Source: Drosophila pseudoobscura (lineage: Eukaryota > Arthropoda > Insecta > Diptera > Drosophilidae). From it: 64,000 nt of DNA. A program made the translations under genes and the position numbers. Below, one piece after another: positions 12,562 through 27,200 of the stretch. Each line of letters opens with the position of its first letter. Position 1 is the stretch's first letter. The stretch lies in assembly GCF_009870125.1 (NCBI RefSeq), contig NC_046683.1, forward strand, positions 17,493,001 to 17,557,000, given 5' to 3'. The notes under the pieces were generated by a model. That model saw only the letters and a list, made by a program, of their open reading frames with translations. It searched no databases and was not told where the DNA came from.

Positions 12562-15500
12562 AGCCATCAGCTCCACTTCATAGCAGGCCATATGGCCATA
12601 TGTATACTGTTAACTATTGTATTTATTTCAGCAGCAGTCTTAAGCTTTTTTTTTATAGCAATAAGTCTGATTACTACTAGATTTTATATGGAAATATAGG
12701 GAATTACTATTGAAACAAAGACAAACTGAAATGCGTACTTACGAACCTTTTAAACGCACCGTTAATGGTGGATCATCAATTTGAATTTGAATCAATTTGC
12801 ACTCAAAGCTCGGTCTGAGTGCCTAGGTGAAACTGGCTGGAACCTCCTCAGCCTCCAACGTCATTTTCACTTCATTTGTTGACTTAGTTTAAGGCTGTCA
12901 GTGGATACAGTTTCGGCCCGTTTCGGCTCTTCTCCGGCCCATCCACATCCACATCGACATCGACATCGACCAGACCTTTGTGATGGTGAGCCACGCCCTG
13001 GGCGTATATGTACCTGCAAACTAGCCAAAAAGCAATTCACTTCTTGTAGTAAACAAATTCGAAACACTTTGTTACCGACGTCATTTTTTCATCTTATTTC
13101 TCCGTATCTTTTTTGTTGGCTCCCCCTGGTTAAAAACGATATTTCCGCTTAAGTTGATGGAGGTTTTGGGATGGGTAGCTAACCAAACTCGGTTAGACTA
13201 GGCGGGAGCTGTACCTGAGCTCGGGCAAACTTCTCGCCTCCGCTAACAGCCGCAAATAAATCGTTCGACATTTATAAGCAAGTCAAACTTATGCCAAAGC
13301 GTTTCCTGAATATTTGTGTACCCTCGGATGGGATGGGAGAGAGATGGATGCGTATCCAAAGAGTGGGGTAGGAGCGTTGGGTGGCGTTAGCAGAACCTGG
13401 CTAAAAATAAGATAAATTTCGTGGCTCCACTCAATGGAGCTGTTAACTTGCGCACCTGAACCAATACAGGGCCCGCACAGAAGGGCTATCGCTATCGCTA
13501 TCCCTGTCGCTGTGGCCGTCGCATATGCGAGCTGTGGAGAGCGAGAGGGGGAACACACAGCGAAGGAGGTACGGTACAGTGGAAACAACTCACACGCCTC
13601 GAATTCGGCTTGGTCCAGATGGACCCGCACTTTAATGGAATCAAACGAAATGACATTGATCGCTGAAGGCCAACGGACCCCGCAGCAGAAGATCAAGTGA
13701 TCTCAACTCGGCTCGAGTGTATTTCGGTTCTGTCCGTGTACTCGCATTCGTCACTGGGATTTGGGTCGTGGTCGTTGTGCGTTGTGCTCTGTGCGTTGAT
13801 GGGGGAACGTAATGGGGATGGACTGGGGATCGGATCGGCCGGTTTGGAATTAGTGCGTAATTCACTCATCTACTCCCATGATCACATTTTAGCTGGCTTG
13901 GGTGCGTGGGCTGCGGCTGGCTTCTATTTCAATGTTGATTGGCAAATTACGGCAATTTCTGGGGACTGGGAATTAGATTATTTTGAAATAGTTATGAACA
14001 AATTAATTGAGCATTACGAAAAGTTTTGCAACCATCTGGTGGGCAATTTGAAGCTATCATTTCGAATGCTCACCTTGAAGGTTTTTGCGAAGACCGGCCA
14101 GAAAGCACACTTACTAGTGTACAAATCTACGAACTCTTTTCCAATCAATGTAAATATTTATTCATAGATACACATCTCTCCGCGATGACTCTCTCTATTT
14201 TTCTCGGACTTGTCATGAGAGGTCGAAGAAATATAGAGAGAAATCACGACCACCAGTTATGTTCTAGGGTTAAGGCTTGCACTTTCCCCTTTCCGCCTAA
14301 TTACCTATCTGATTCGAACTTTAAAATATTTTATCTTTCTCCTTTTTTCCGCTAGATCTGTCTCGTTTTCGCTTCTCACGCCCACACCAGCCGTTACATC
14401 TCGCTCCCCTCCGCCAGGGGCGCACACTGCACGAGGAAGAGTGTGTGGAAGAGTGAGAGGGAGAGAAACAGAGAGTATGCGCGTGGCAATTTAATTTGTT
14501 TATGCTGGCTGTAATATTGATCCCATCTAGTTCAGATTCGGCAATCTGGTAGATACATATGGTTAATTTCTACGCTTCTTAATTTTCTCGGTTTTCTCGT
14601 ATCTTACAAATTGTGGATGCCACAGATTTTCTTCCTTTCTATGGGTTTGTAACAGCGTAATATCACAAGAGTCTAGATTTAGGCGCTCATCGGGACGGGC
14701 GGAAGGACAAACATGACTACATATATGGATTCGGATATTGATGCTCATTCCTTCTTCCTTACACAAATCCACATCCACTATAACCAGTCGCGACGTTGAG
14801 TGTATGCAAACCCGTAATCAGTATCATATATCCGGACTTAAAGTGAAAAATTAAAAAGTGAACTAATACGCCGAATTTAGTAAAACATTTGAGGCAATCT
14901 TTCGATGTAGCTTGTCCCAGAATAATGTGCATTACTGTGTCCTTAAAATGTATATGACTTTACCCAACATTTTGTCAATTAATAAATAGAATGAATTGTA
15001 AGGAATTGAATTAGTAAAGTTTCAACAAATTTACAAAATAGTTTCGGGACAGAGTTTTATGGATATGTGTTTTTATTGACCTCTAAAAATGGGCATTTTT
15101 AATGTCGGTCGGAAATGGCTATATTTTTTGATTATTCTACAGTTCTTGCAGGTTTTCTTGTGCAATTTTGTATAGCCCATTGATGAAACAAAAAATGAAC
15201 AAAGATCGTGCGATCTTTTATGCCGCAGCAAAAAAGTGTCTTTCTCAGCATTGAATTCGTGGAATAGGTCTACCTTTTCGGGATACCTGTACTATATTTT
15301 CAATGATCAAAAATGAAAATTTGATTCCATCAAACAGAACCTTGATCGACCGCCATTTAGTTTCTGCGCGTAATATAAATATGTATAAATTATAGTTTGA
15401 AATACACACCGTTTTATAAATCATTTGTGATTCATTCAGTCTGACTTGACCAACAAAGGGACGTGTGCGGGTGTTTATGTGAAATTCGAATCTTATTTTG

Positions 15501-16112
15501 GGCGATTATTAAGTGCCTTCAGTGTGAGGTTCATACATATTTATAGTTCATATTTATTTATAGTTTTGCATTTGGTGGGTGGATGCACTTGGCACTTGTC
15601 CCTCTCCCTCTGGCAGTAACATGACCCATGGCTGTGTATTTGAGGCCCCAGAAAGGTGTCGGCAGTGGCAGCTTTATCCGAGTCGAGACTGAGACTGAGA
15701 GATAGAAACCCAAAACGACTGAGACCGAGACTGCGGCTGACCCAGACGATTCAAAGTGAGAGAGCAAAGATGATGGAGTGTTTCTATCTCGCTCCGGACC
15801 TGGTAATCATATTACAGAGCAGCAAAAGGGAGGCAAGCAAGGGGGCGGAAGAGGCGGAAGAGGCATCCCACATGAGCGCATACAATAATTTATCAATTGG
15901 CATCAATTGAGGCGCACAAAAACGAAACACAACCCCAAACCTCCGGAATTTCTTTCCCATTTTGATTTGCTGGTGTTGTCGCTCCGGCCGCGTCTCCTGT
16001 TTACTCGCGATTTTCGGCACATTCGCGACACCCATCGCAGGCGGCAGTTAAGCAGCGCGCCGAGGCATTCACGTGAAGCACTCAAAGCCTCGCAGGCACT
16101 CAAAGCCGCTAT
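12562..16112. other. Intergenic region between cluster genes A and B
   Basis: No supported exon. It holds a (CATCGA)n microsatellite at 12946-12970, Ala- and Val-rich shadow frames near 13290-13870, a minus-strand DINE-1 relic at 14380-14785, and an AT-rich stretch to 15600. Confidence 0.4.
14380..14785 (-). mobile_element. Decayed DINE-1 copy
   Basis: The reverse complement carries the DINE-1 order: GTTACACA-like head remnant at the right, a degenerate core, GAGCGCC, ATCTGTGGCATCCACAA, the ATCTGGATCAGATC-like stretch, then the CTCTCTC / GCACACT tail at the left. Confidence 0.65.
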
Positions 16113-16166
16113 ATGGCACAAACGGACTTCGACTCGGACGGGGGTTGTACTTTCGATTGTTGCGCA

Positions 16167-17964
16167 ATGGCCAAATCGGTGGCACCAGCGCGAAACACCA
16201 AGGGAAGCGCCACAGCCGCTGCCACTGCCACAACCATACATACACGCCGGGGCACCACAACAGTCACATTTGTGCTGCTGCTGGTCCTCTGCTGCTTGTG
16301 CGATTACAACTATGGAAGTACGTAAACCCCGCCATTTGCCTCCTTTCTAGATATTTTTGTTTTGTTTTGTTTTTGTTTTGATTTTTTTTTCAAGTGTTTT
16401 TTCCGAAATTGGGCTAGAATTCGGCCCTAGTGCGTATGAGTGTTTTAAATTTCTATACTAAATGGGTGATACTTGTACGTCGGGTTCCGCACGGTTGAAT
16501 AAAGACAATAAAGATCTTGTGAACTCAGGACCGTGTGACGACAGACATGGTGGAAAATGCTATGAAAACAATACGAAATTCAATATCCGATTTCAATGCA
16601 AACTTTCCCGAAAAATATATTCCAACTTGTCTACTGATAAAAGAAAAAAAACATAGCTCCAAAGGTTTTTGAAATGCAAGTCTTTCATATAAATTTCACT
16701 TCAGAATTTGTGAGAAAAAAGAAAGAATAGTCAGCTCAGTAGGACCAAGGCTCAACAAAAATAATATGCAAACTGAAAATTCATTGCAACTGTTCGCATA
16801 CGATTTTTGTGCAGAATGGGAGGGGGACCGCCTCCTGGTCTCTTTATCGAATTCATATTAATTGTCGAGTCCAAGCTGTTTGCCGACCTGAGAAAACACG
16901 ACACGAGAATGAAGCCAGGAAAAAAGTAAAAATATTCGGCTTAATTGGCTGTCGAAATCCTTCCCGTCCTTAGCCAAGATCCCCGAGATGGGTCTGGCAA
17001 ACAGATTGGTTGCTTAGCACTTACTCACATAAAGTCGTACGTGTACGGGTGTGTGACCATATTTGAGTACCATCCACAGGCTGGGCCTCACAGTGCTGGA
17101 GGAAGCACAATTCCGGCTCGATTCAAACGGCAGATGGTGAATTTAAGCGACCATTTGGTATACTCTGCACATACCGCTGCTTCCTCTGGTTTCCGCCGAT
17201 GTAAGTTATGCAATCACTCACTCTCACTCACTCTGACTCACTCGCACTCATTAAAGCACATTCGTATTGGCATTGAAATATACACCCCATCACCACCCAT
17301 CACCCCCCCATTGCTCCCCCTTGCTCCTCTACTCACACACACACACACACACAACATACAATTTATGCATGCCTCTGTTATTTTGTGGTGTGAATTGCAT
17401 TTTAAAATAAACTTATTTGGCTTTTTCTTCGGGTTTGCTTTTTGGACTTGGGCTACACGCATACACATGCACACATACAGTGATGGCTCCCTTCTGTGAA
17501 CACTCACAATTCCAGGACTTTTATCCACCCAAATTCTGCGATGGAAATGTCCACTGTACATACGTACATACATACGTATATGGCATTTGAATTGCATAGC
17601 AATTAAAATGGCTGCAAGCAGTTTCATATCGTTTTGTATCGTTTTTTTCCGTGGCGGGGAAAGGTGCTAGTGCCATCCACATCGCCATCGCCATCGCCAT
17701 CGCCATTCGGAATAAATATTTTATAAGCTTTTTCTATTTTTTGCTGCTCCAAGCACCCACCCCATCCATGCACACACACAGAACATTACCTGCATCCAGA
17801 TATAGCCAAGTTTTCAGTGTTTGCTCTCTGATTGCAGTTACCCGTACTGCGAATTCATTTTCGATCTGCGCTTATCGAGGCACTTTACGTCGTTCCCGGA
17901 CTGCTACGAAATACGCTGTAACGAGACGTTCACGTTCTTCGGTCACGAGCAGCAGAACTTCTGA
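16167..17964 (+). CDS. Diverged SVWC-like secreted cysteine-rich protein B
   Basis: Exons 16167-16317, 17080-17200 and 17838-17964 join in frame (introns phase 1 and 2, 762 and 637 bp) to give 132 aa. An upstream in-frame ATG at 16113 would add 18 residues. The N-terminus is Ala/Thr-rich with a hydrophobic segment VTFVLLLVLCCLC acting as a late signal peptide or anchor. The core SQCWRKH, KRPFGILCTYRC, PYCEFIFDLRLS and FTSFPDCYEIRC matches gene A closely. It has lost the cysteine A carries after LS (LSRHF here) and one of the CC doublet, leaving six core cysteines. An AATAAA polyadenylation signal lies at 18071, about 107 bp after the stop. Function unknown; a secreted or membrane-tethered member of the same family. 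Confidence 0.8.
17335..17353 (+). repeat. (CA)n microsatellite in intron 2 of gene B
   Basis: A run of CA dinucleotides; nearby 17215-17250 is a CTCACTCA-type imperfect repeat. Confidence 0.8.
17680..17707 (+). repeat. (CATCGC)n microsatellite in intron 2 of gene B
   Basis: Four to five tandem copies of CATCGC just upstream of exon 3 of gene B. Confidence 0.8.
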
Positions 17965-18644
17965 CATCTCGTGCACGGCTGTCCAGCTGTCTTATGTGTA
18001 ATCTTCTTCTCCTGCTTCTTCTGCTGACTACCCCATACGCGATACCCCGCGACTACATGCTGTCTGATTTAATAAATATGGTTAACTGACATGAAAAACT
18101 GGTTATTTGATTTGACTGAAGGAGGTGTCTTCGAGAGGACTGAGGCCCTTAAACCTCAGTTCTTTGCTGATCATCGCTTTCCAATTAATAGTCTCCATTG
18201 CTCCATTGATCATTCTCTACTAAATAACTCAAATCACCCGTGTTCAATATTTTGATTTCGGTTCGAAAAAGGGAATGTCCAAGAGCACGAAGAAATTACA
18301 TGTCTGGTGGCTCGAGACTGCGGCCATGACTCGGTCCAAGCAAACCAAAAACGAGTGTTGGAAAATTTGCAATAAGCTCTATTATTCTGCTTCAGCTTCT
18401 ATCAATATAAGGTGAAGCGGCAGTCAAATATGATATGAAAAGTGGCGAAACGTCATCAGGAAGCCATTCATCGGTTTTGTCAGGATGGAGAATTCGGATC
18501 AGCGCACAGTGGGCCACTTGGGTGATCTAGCGAAATAAAATTAAGATTTTCTCAATAAGCTATTCGAGGACCTTTTAGCTAATGAATTTGTTGTAATTGA
18601 ATAGCTGTGAACTGTCAAACACGAGATATGTATGCCACAACCGA

Positions 18645-18649
18645 TATAA

Positions 18650-18697
<48 letters not shown>
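18645..18697 (+). repeat. (AAT)n microsatellite
   Basis: An almost uninterrupted AAT/ATA triplet run of about 50 bp. Confidence 0.9.
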
Positions 18698-18700
<3 letters not shown>

Positions 18701-21479
18701 TCATTATTTACGGTCCCTGTTTCTAATGACTAGTAACAAAATATAAAATATTATTCTGAATCATTTTCTAAAGCAGACTTGCAATTTCTGAATTCCGGGA
18801 AGAATTGAAGGTTTAAGATATAAGCCAGACAATGAAACTACAAAAGTTCATTAAAAATAAAAATGCAAACAAAGAACAATGGTATTTTAGTATTTTATAA
18901 TCGGAGTGAACCAAACTACAAACTGATACTGGGTTTAACATAGAAACGTCTTAAAATTTGTTCAAGGTTATGCATTGATATTTCATTAATATATCGGGAA
19001 AAACACCCGATTAAAATGCAGAAATTTGGACAGGTACCATACATATTTTAAACTTAAGCGAAAGATATTTATTTAGAGAACTTCTGTTTACATTTGTAAC
19101 CTATACACTTTTTTTCACCGGCAAATAAAGTTTTATATATAGATTGCATTACCTTATTATAATTTAATACCGGGATACTCAGTACGATGGCAATACATCA
19201 GTTTTCGGAATATCGGCCTCCTGTTCTACGGCGAACTGTGCCGGATACAACGGGTCAACGGATTGCAAAAAGTCTGTTTTCTATTTAAATTAAATATTTT
19301 CTAACATTCTTTCAAAATCCAAAGAGTTACAAACGTGTGATTTTATAAATAATTTATTTCTTATTATATGTCTATGATATAAAAAGAAATTGGTACGTAG
19401 TTTTATTGGAAATTGATTAAGCAACAACTAGAAATACAAATTAGACGAATAGGATAACATTGCGAAGACCACCGAGAAGTCACAAATGCATGAAATTTCA
19501 GAGCGTGGTTTTTTTGTCGTTTCAACCACTTCCAAAGCCCAACAACCAGCCCAGCTTTTAAATCTAAAGATAATTTGAAAAACAGAAAAGTTACTAATTA
19601 CTTTTTGATAATTATATAAGTATTAAAAATTAAATAACAAAGAAAACTTTATTTCAATGGATTAATCTATTTAAGCTTCTTCTTCTTCTAGCTTTAATAA
19701 GATTCCAGAAAATTATCATCTTGAAGACATTTTTTTTTTGTAATCTATTTTCCTTTCCACTAGATCTGCCTAAGAATTTCACGACGTTTTCTACTGCGAC
19801 AACAACATATAGTGTGTGTGCATGACGCAGCACAGTGATGACCGGCTCGAGTTGCGCTGATAGGGGATTTTTGTTGTGGTGGTTGTCGGTGGACTACTCC
19901 GAAATTCAAACAGAATGCCCACCGCTGTTTTAGTCCATCATGCTGGTAATTTCCTTTGCTCCTCTCCGCGGCTAGCTCTTAGTGGATTTCCGGCCACGGG
20001 ACGTCTCCATAATAAAGGACTAACAAAGGGACGAATAAACCGAGCTCAGGAACAGATACGGGCACACACACACACCACTGGCGAGAAAAACTTAACCTTA
20101 TTCAATTCACAAATATTTGCATACAAATTAGTATTCTAATTGACTCGAGCCCAAAATAGGGTAACTGACTCGCCCAGAGGAGTGGAGTGGGCAGTACAGC
20201 TGTTCGTCTCCCAATTCCCCGTCTCTGTCTCTGTCTCCAGCAGAGAGTGTGATACCCCAAACAACTTCTCTCAATCTGCTCCTGTCGCTCTCCCCCACTA
20301 TGGACGCTAGTCGCTGGGGGTAATTGTTTGCCCAGTTTCATAAAAATACAGTTTACGCCTTTCGCAACAGCACGTACGAGTACAGCTATCTACTCGCCCC
20401 CACTACCACTGGTACCCCGCAGCCTTGTTCATCCAGCCAAGGCAAGCGATACGGCTTAGTGCGGTTGGCCAAGTGGAAAACAGCCGCACGCGGGGAGGGG
20501 GCGGAATTTGGGGTGACAATAGCCATGTGAAAACAAAAGGTCGGAGCAGACAATGTTGTCGCTAGAAACTTTTAACTTTAACAAACTTAATTGTTCCCTG
20601 CTCTAAATATGTATTCCACAGCAGGGTCTTTGAGCTCTTTGCATTCTTGCGGAGTACGATGGTGCGTTTTGGAGCTGGTATAGCTGGTGGAGCTTTGCGT
20701 TTTAAAGACATTTTAAATTAGTATAACTATGCGTGACTACACAAAAAATCTAATGCTTTTCGGGAGTACAAGTATGAGCTTCTGGTGAAAGGAATTTGGT
20801 TCTATCTTCTATGATAACACTGATTACGACTCGGTTGCAGGACATTTTAACATTATACAAAATAGATATCATTTTGAATGTTTCATTTGTAAAGATTCGA
20901 GGAAAACGGCACCAAAGGAAGCACAGATTGCCCACAGTAAAGCTTATATCCATGTACAGATGTATATGGATCTTTTGTTACACATTACACTCTCTCTCAA
21001 ATGTTTATATGGGGTTTTAATCGTTTAGGTATGCGCACGAAACAAAGTTGCAAAAGCTCTTATAGTGCAGCCCTATATATTGGCATACACTTTTCGTACT
21101 TTTAACGTCCAAATTGAGTTTATGTTTTCATTTTACGTACACAGGATAGACAAGACATATAGCTACAAACAAAATACTCTCAAACTCTTCTAATTCTGTA
21201 TATTTTTTTTATGTCCGTCCGATTGTTGTTAGTGTTTTTGTACACATTTACCCTCATCATTCCAGTTCGATCACCTATAACTTGAAGCACTGTTCAGTTA
21301 AAGAATAAAACCAAAGACTATACAATAGTCTTTGATAAAACGTAATTTTATAACTTTCTATCCTTTAAAAATTAAGTAACGCACAGAAATGATTCGTAGT
21401 CTTCAGGTTCTTCAAGTAAAATTCGAATATTACAGCTGAAAAATATCATTAGAGCTTTGAATTCTAGAAGTCCTCGGTG

Positions 21480-21900
21480 CGTAATTCTCACCGAGGTATT
21501 GCTGTCCTATACACGTAAGCAGTAACGCTTCATCGATTTCTGAATCTTATTTCTTATTGTAATTCCCCAAACAGGCTCCATGGTACTTAAGTCAGGACCA
21601 TGGAGTGGATTTCTCAGCTTCTTGCAGCTGAAAAGGGGCCATTATTTATCCAAATAAGACACATTTTTTGGGAAGTTTTTTGCCACTTAGATGAAAAATA
21701 TCATTGTAAACGTCCATTTGGCCTTGGGCTCCTCTTGAATGAATGATAAGGCTGAATCACGAAGTACTTCTCCTATTGTGTAGGGTCATACAAGTACACG
21801 GATCATACGATTACATACATACCCACAATTTAAGTTAAAACTAGATCCGACTTTGTTTGAACCATGAAAAACAGCCAATGAACACTTGACCTCAAATTTA
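21480..21900 (-). mobile_element. Decayed Tc1/mariner-like transposase remnant
   Basis: On the minus strand one frame reads NPLHGPDLSTMEPVWG, close to the conserved PQSPDLNPIE.vWG block around the last catalytic residue of Tc1 transposases. Other parts are broken by stops and frame changes, and no terminal inverted repeats were found. Confidence 0.4.
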
Positions 21901-23192
21901 TGATGATAGAAACTTATTTATCTAGACAGGATCGCTAGAATCGGAACCAATCAAATAAAGCACTGCAGTGCACTGTAAGGTTTGGGAAATCAGCTGTATG
22001 TTTAGCCAGTGTTGTTAAACAATTTTAGACTACAAAGGTCTCCTTTGCCCTTTATACCAACATCACTTGGGTATTTTGTTGTTTTTTTTGGCGTAGTTTC
22101 ATTTTCTAGGCATTTCCCGATAACATGTTTTAGAGATTTGGTGTGATGAATCCGTACTCCTTTCAAAAATGTTCAAAATGCGCTGGATGCCGTAGTGCAA
22201 GACATTGAAGATAACGGATATGTGACAGCCCGACTGAGTTCCAAAAATGTATTAATTAAATTTGTAAAACATTAGAATTGCTTTGACAGAATGGCAACAA
22301 CGAGTACTGACCAGCTTTCTAGACACGCTGATTCCGCTGCTTCCGTATTTGCGGTCTTCTGATATCCAACGAATCCTCGATCTTCCGAAACCCATGTATG
22401 TACATATATACAAGCGGTTTTATCGCCTTAGAGGTTTTACTTAATATTAAATATTTATAAACAGCGAAAAAACTACAGTTTTAGTCTACATCGACCTAAA
22501 AATTGTAGCTCGATATGTCCACGGGAAGTATTTTGGTTCGGTATCTGTATATATGTATGTATGTATATGAGTATAAGTGCAACCACTGTGCAGTGGTGGG
22601 GAGTGGACAGAGGGAGAAGTTGGTGCTGCTCCAACGAATAAATATTCAGAATGCAATTACGCATGGAATTTTCTAGCACTTATCGAGTCGTCTTACACTC
22701 TTGTTGCTGCCACTTTTACTTGTTACTTGTTTTTGTTTTTATTTTTGTTGGTGTTGCTGTTGGTGTTGGTGTTGTTCGAGTTGCTGCTAAAAACTTATTT
22801 AACTTTTTACGATGTCATTTGGAAAAGTTTGTAATCATTTTCGGTAGTGCTTACTTCAAAAGTGGCAAAGGAAAAGAAGCCAAGAAATTATTTATACGAT
22901 TTTCAGACAGTTGAAAGCGTACACCCGAGTATAAATAAAACGCCTTTGCTACCGGAACGTCTTATTCTGTTTCCAGTCGGGCCCCACATCACGGGGAGGA
23001 GCAAGATCAGAGAGGAAGCTACTGGCAAACTCCTAGCGAGTCTCACCAACTCCCAGTCGAACTTTCAAAAATTGTGTTTCTACTTCCGTGCTTTCCGTTC
23101 TCTTTTCGGGCTTTGGCCGAAGCTGTGGATATTCATTTAGGCACTTGCCGCTTGCCGCTTGCAGCTTGCAACTTGCTCTCAAGAAGGCTGAC

Positions 23193-23985
23193 ATGCAACT
23201 TATAGTTTTCATTCGGCTGCTGCTCGTGGTAGCCGCCGTGGTAGCAAGTTAGAAACAGTCTTTCATGGGGGTCTGCCAACTGGCTGCCTCCCGAAATATG
23301 CCACGCTTCTCTCTGATATTTGTATATTCACAGGTTCGCAGCCGCAGTCGTACTACTGCAAGCGATATGAAGCCGCTGGTAAGTGCCCAACCCACAACAG
23401 CAGCTGCCACCGAAAACTTTTGCCACTAATCCTCTGCCCTCCCACCTTCCACCACCCACAATTATAGTACAAAGCTCCCAGCATTGGTGCGAGAAACAGA
23501 TTGGCATATTTCCCGCCTATTTCCTATGCTTATTCAGCTGCAACAAAAGACACCAATTGAGGTGGGTGAAACTTATGCCATCTCCGTCCAGTATCTCCCA
23601 AGTAGCTTACAACTACTTTCCGTTACGTCCTAGCGTTTTCGATTGCCATTTCCGCATCAAGGAAAAGAACAGCTATCCACTGTGCAATGATCTATACTGC
23701 AGCGCCGTGAGCATGCCCTTGCCCCCCCAGCCGACCACCACAACGCCACCACCACCAACAGCTCCAACGGCATACACTACGAGTATTTGGCCATCGACAG
23801 TCAGTACACAACAATCCACCGAGGGAGTTTCCGACAGTTTAGCGACCGGAAACGGTACAACCAACGCTACGATCTCCAGTACGCCATTGGCGACCTCAGA
23901 CGACTCAACAAGTGGCGAAAGCACCTCCAAAGCACCCGCTACAACAGTGTCAACAAGTCAAACCCAAAAAGGTATCGCAATATAA
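23193..23985 (+). CDS. SVWC-like secreted protein C with Thr/Ser-rich tail
   Basis: Exons 23193-23247, 23334-23378, 23468-23561 and 23634 onward join in frame. Exon 1 encodes a signal peptide (MQLIVFIRLLLVVAAVVAS). A small extra exon adds SYYCKRYEAA. The next holds HWCEKQIG and FLCLFSC, and exon 4 begins SVFDCHF and continues YPLCNDLYC. The phase-2 junction at 23561/23634 falls exactly where it does in genes A, B and D, which fixes the 72-bp intron although the frame also reads through it. After the cysteines comes PTTTTPPPPTAPTAY and a Thr/Ser-rich stretch typical of O-glycosylated mucin domains, with NGT and NAT N-glycosylation sites. Unspliced, the frame stops at 23983-23985 (181 aa). A phase-1 donor AAAG|GTATCG at 23971 could lead into the repeat array downstream. 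Confidence 0.75.
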
Positions 23986-24218
23986 ACGACAAAAAATTAC
24001 ATAACCACATGAAGCAAAGGGACAGCAGTCGGGGCATCTCATCAGCAGATAGTTCATAGGGTACAATATAATTTTCTGTAGTAAAGACAACAGCTAGCTG
24101 AGAACAGTTAATAAAAGATATATCAACGAACTCACAAGCATATGCAAATTTTAAAAGCACTATCAGATACAACCACGATGCACCTCATAAAAACAATGAA
24201 ACATTAAAACACCAACAG

Positions 24219-27200
24219 ACTCACTAATAGACTCAACAGAATATACAACATTAGATGTATTTACAGATGAAGCAAAAGACGAACCATCAGATACATCAAC
24301 CGTCTCACGAATAGACTCAACAGAATATAATACATCAGATGCACTTTCGGATGCAGCAACAGATGAATCAACAGATACATCAACCGTCTCACGAATAGAC
24401 TCAACAGAATATACAACATCAGATGCACTTTCGGATGCAGCAACAGATGAATCAACAGATACATCAACCGTCTCACGAATAGACTCAACAGAATATACAA
24501 CATCAGATGCACTTTCGGATGCAGCAACAGATGAATCAACAGATACATCAACCGTCTCACGAATAGACTCAACAGAATATACAACATCAGATGCACTTAC
24601 GGATGCAGCAACAGATGAATCAACAGATACATCAACCGTCTCACGAATAGACTCAACAGAATATACAACATCAGATGCACTTACGGATGCAGCAACAGAT
24701 GAATCAACAGATACATCAACCGTCTCACGAATAGACTCAACAGAATATACAACATCAGATGCACTTTCGGATGCAGCAACAGATGAATCAACAGATACAT
24801 CAACCGTCTCACGAATAGACTCCACAGAATATACAACATCAGATACACTTTCGGATGCAGCAACAGATGAATCAACAGATACATCAACCGTCTCACGAAT
24901 AGACTCAACAGAATATACAACATCAGATGCAGCAACAGATGAATCAACAGATACATCAACCGTCTCACGAATAGACTCAACAGAATATACAACATCAGAT
25001 GCACTTTCGGATGCAGCAACAGATGAACCATCGGATACATCAACCGTCTCACGAATAGACTCAACAGAATATACAACATCAGATGCAGCAACAGATGAAT
25101 CAACAGATACATCAACCGTCTCACGAATAGACTCAACAGAATATACAACATCAGATGCACTTTCGGATGCAGCAACAGATGAATCAACAGATACATCAAC
25201 CGTCTCACGAATAGACTCAACAGAATATACAACATCAGATGCACTTTCGGATGCAGCAACAGATGAATCAACAGATACATCAACCGTCTCACGAATAGAC
25301 TCAACAGAATATACAACATCAGATGCACTTACGGATGCAGCAACAGATGAATCAACAGATACATCAACCGTCTCACGAATAGACTCAACAGAATATACAA
25401 CATCAGATGCAGCAACAGATGAATCAACAGATACATCAACCGTCTCACGAATAGACTCAACAGAATATACAACATCAGATGCACTTTCGGATGCAGCAAC
25501 AGATGAACCATCGGATACATCAACCGTCTCACGAATAGACTCAACAGAATATACAACATCAGATGCAGCAACAGATGAATCAACAGATACATCAACCGTC
25601 TCACGAATAGACTCAACAGAATATACAACATCAGATGCACTTTCGGATGCAGCAACAGATGAATCAACAGATACATCAACCGTCTCACGAATAGACTCAA
25701 CAGAATATACAACATCAGATGCACTTACGGATGCAGCAACAGATGAATCAACAGATACATCAACCGTCTCACGAATAGACTCAACAGAATATACAACATC
25801 AGATGCACTTTCGGATGCAGCAACAGATGAATCAACAGATACATCAACCGTCTCACGAATAGACTCAACAGAATATACAACATCAGATGCACTTTCGGAT
25901 GCAGCAACAGATGAATCAACAGATACATCAACCGTCTCACGAATAGACTCAACAGAATATACATCATCAGATGCACTTACAGATGCAGCAACAGATGAAT
26001 CAACAGATACATCAACCGTCTCACGAATAGACTCAACAGAATATACAACATCAGATGCACTTACGGATGCAGCGACAGATGAACCATCGGATACATCAAC
26101 CGTCTCACGAATAGACTCAACAGAACAATCAACATCAGATACAGCAACAACAGATACAGCAACAGATGAGCCATTAGATGCATCAACCGTATCACGAATA
26201 GACTCAACAGAATATAAAACATCAGATGCACATACATATACAGCAACAGATGAACCAACAGATACATCAACCGTCTCACGAATAGACTCAACAGAACAAT
26301 CAACATCAGATGCATCAACAACAGATACAGCAACAGATGAACCATCAGATAGATCAACCGTCTCACGAATAGACTCAACAGAATATAATACATCTGATGC
26401 ACCTACGGATGCAGCAACAGATGAACCATCGGATACATCCACCGTCTCACGAATAGACTCAACAGAATATAATACATCAGATGCACTTACAGATGCAGCA
26501 ACAGATGAATCAACAGATACATCAACCGTCTCACGAATTGACTCAACAGAACAATCAACATCAGATGCATCAACAACAGATACAGCAACAGATGAACCAT
26601 CAGATAGATCAACCGTCTCACGAATAGACTCAACAGAATATAATACATCTGATGCACCTACGGATGCAGCAACAGATGAACCATCGGATACATCCACCGT
26701 CTCACGAATAGACTCAACAGAATATAATACATCAGATGCACTTACAGATGCAGCAACAGATGAATCAACAGATACATCAACCGTCTCACGAATAGACTCA
26801 ACAGAATATACAACATCAGATGCACTTACGGATGCAGCAACAGATGAACCATCGGATACATCAACCGTCTCACGAATAGACTCAACAGAATATACAACAT
26901 CAGATGCACTTTCGGATGCAGCAACAGATGAATCAACAGATACATCAACCGTCTCACGAATAGACTCAACAGAATATACAACATCTGATGCACTTACGGA
27001 TGCAGCAACAGATGAACCATCGGATACATCAACCGTCTCACGAATAGACTCAACAGAACAATCAACATCAGATGCATCAACAACAGATACAGCAACAGAT
27101 GAACCATCAGATAGATCAACCGTCTCACGAATAGACTCAACAGAATATAATACATCTGATGCACCTACGGATGCAGCAACAGATGAACCATCGGATACAT

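Larger units (their letters stand above)
17965..23192. other. Intergenic region between cluster genes B and C
   Basis: Mostly AT-rich with no supported coding exon. I looked for further SVWC-like exons (CxxxC before a phase-2 donor, PDC before a stop) and found none. It holds an (AAT)n tract, a decayed Tc1-like segment, and a GTT-rich stretch at 22735-22790 that produces Leu/Val-rich shadow frames. Confidence 0.4.

Noticed and set aside
13289..13700. 135-aa minus and 88-aa plus frames
   Set aside because: They arise from an (ATCGCT)n-like repeat near 13490-13520 and show no domain or partner exon.
17238..17627. 129-aa minus frame within gene B
   Set aside because: It spans intron 2 of gene B, including its CA repeat, and has no family features.
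22577..22914. Leu/Val-rich frames suggesting a membrane protein
   Set aside because: The hydrophobic run is produced by a GTT/TTG microsatellite-like stretch.
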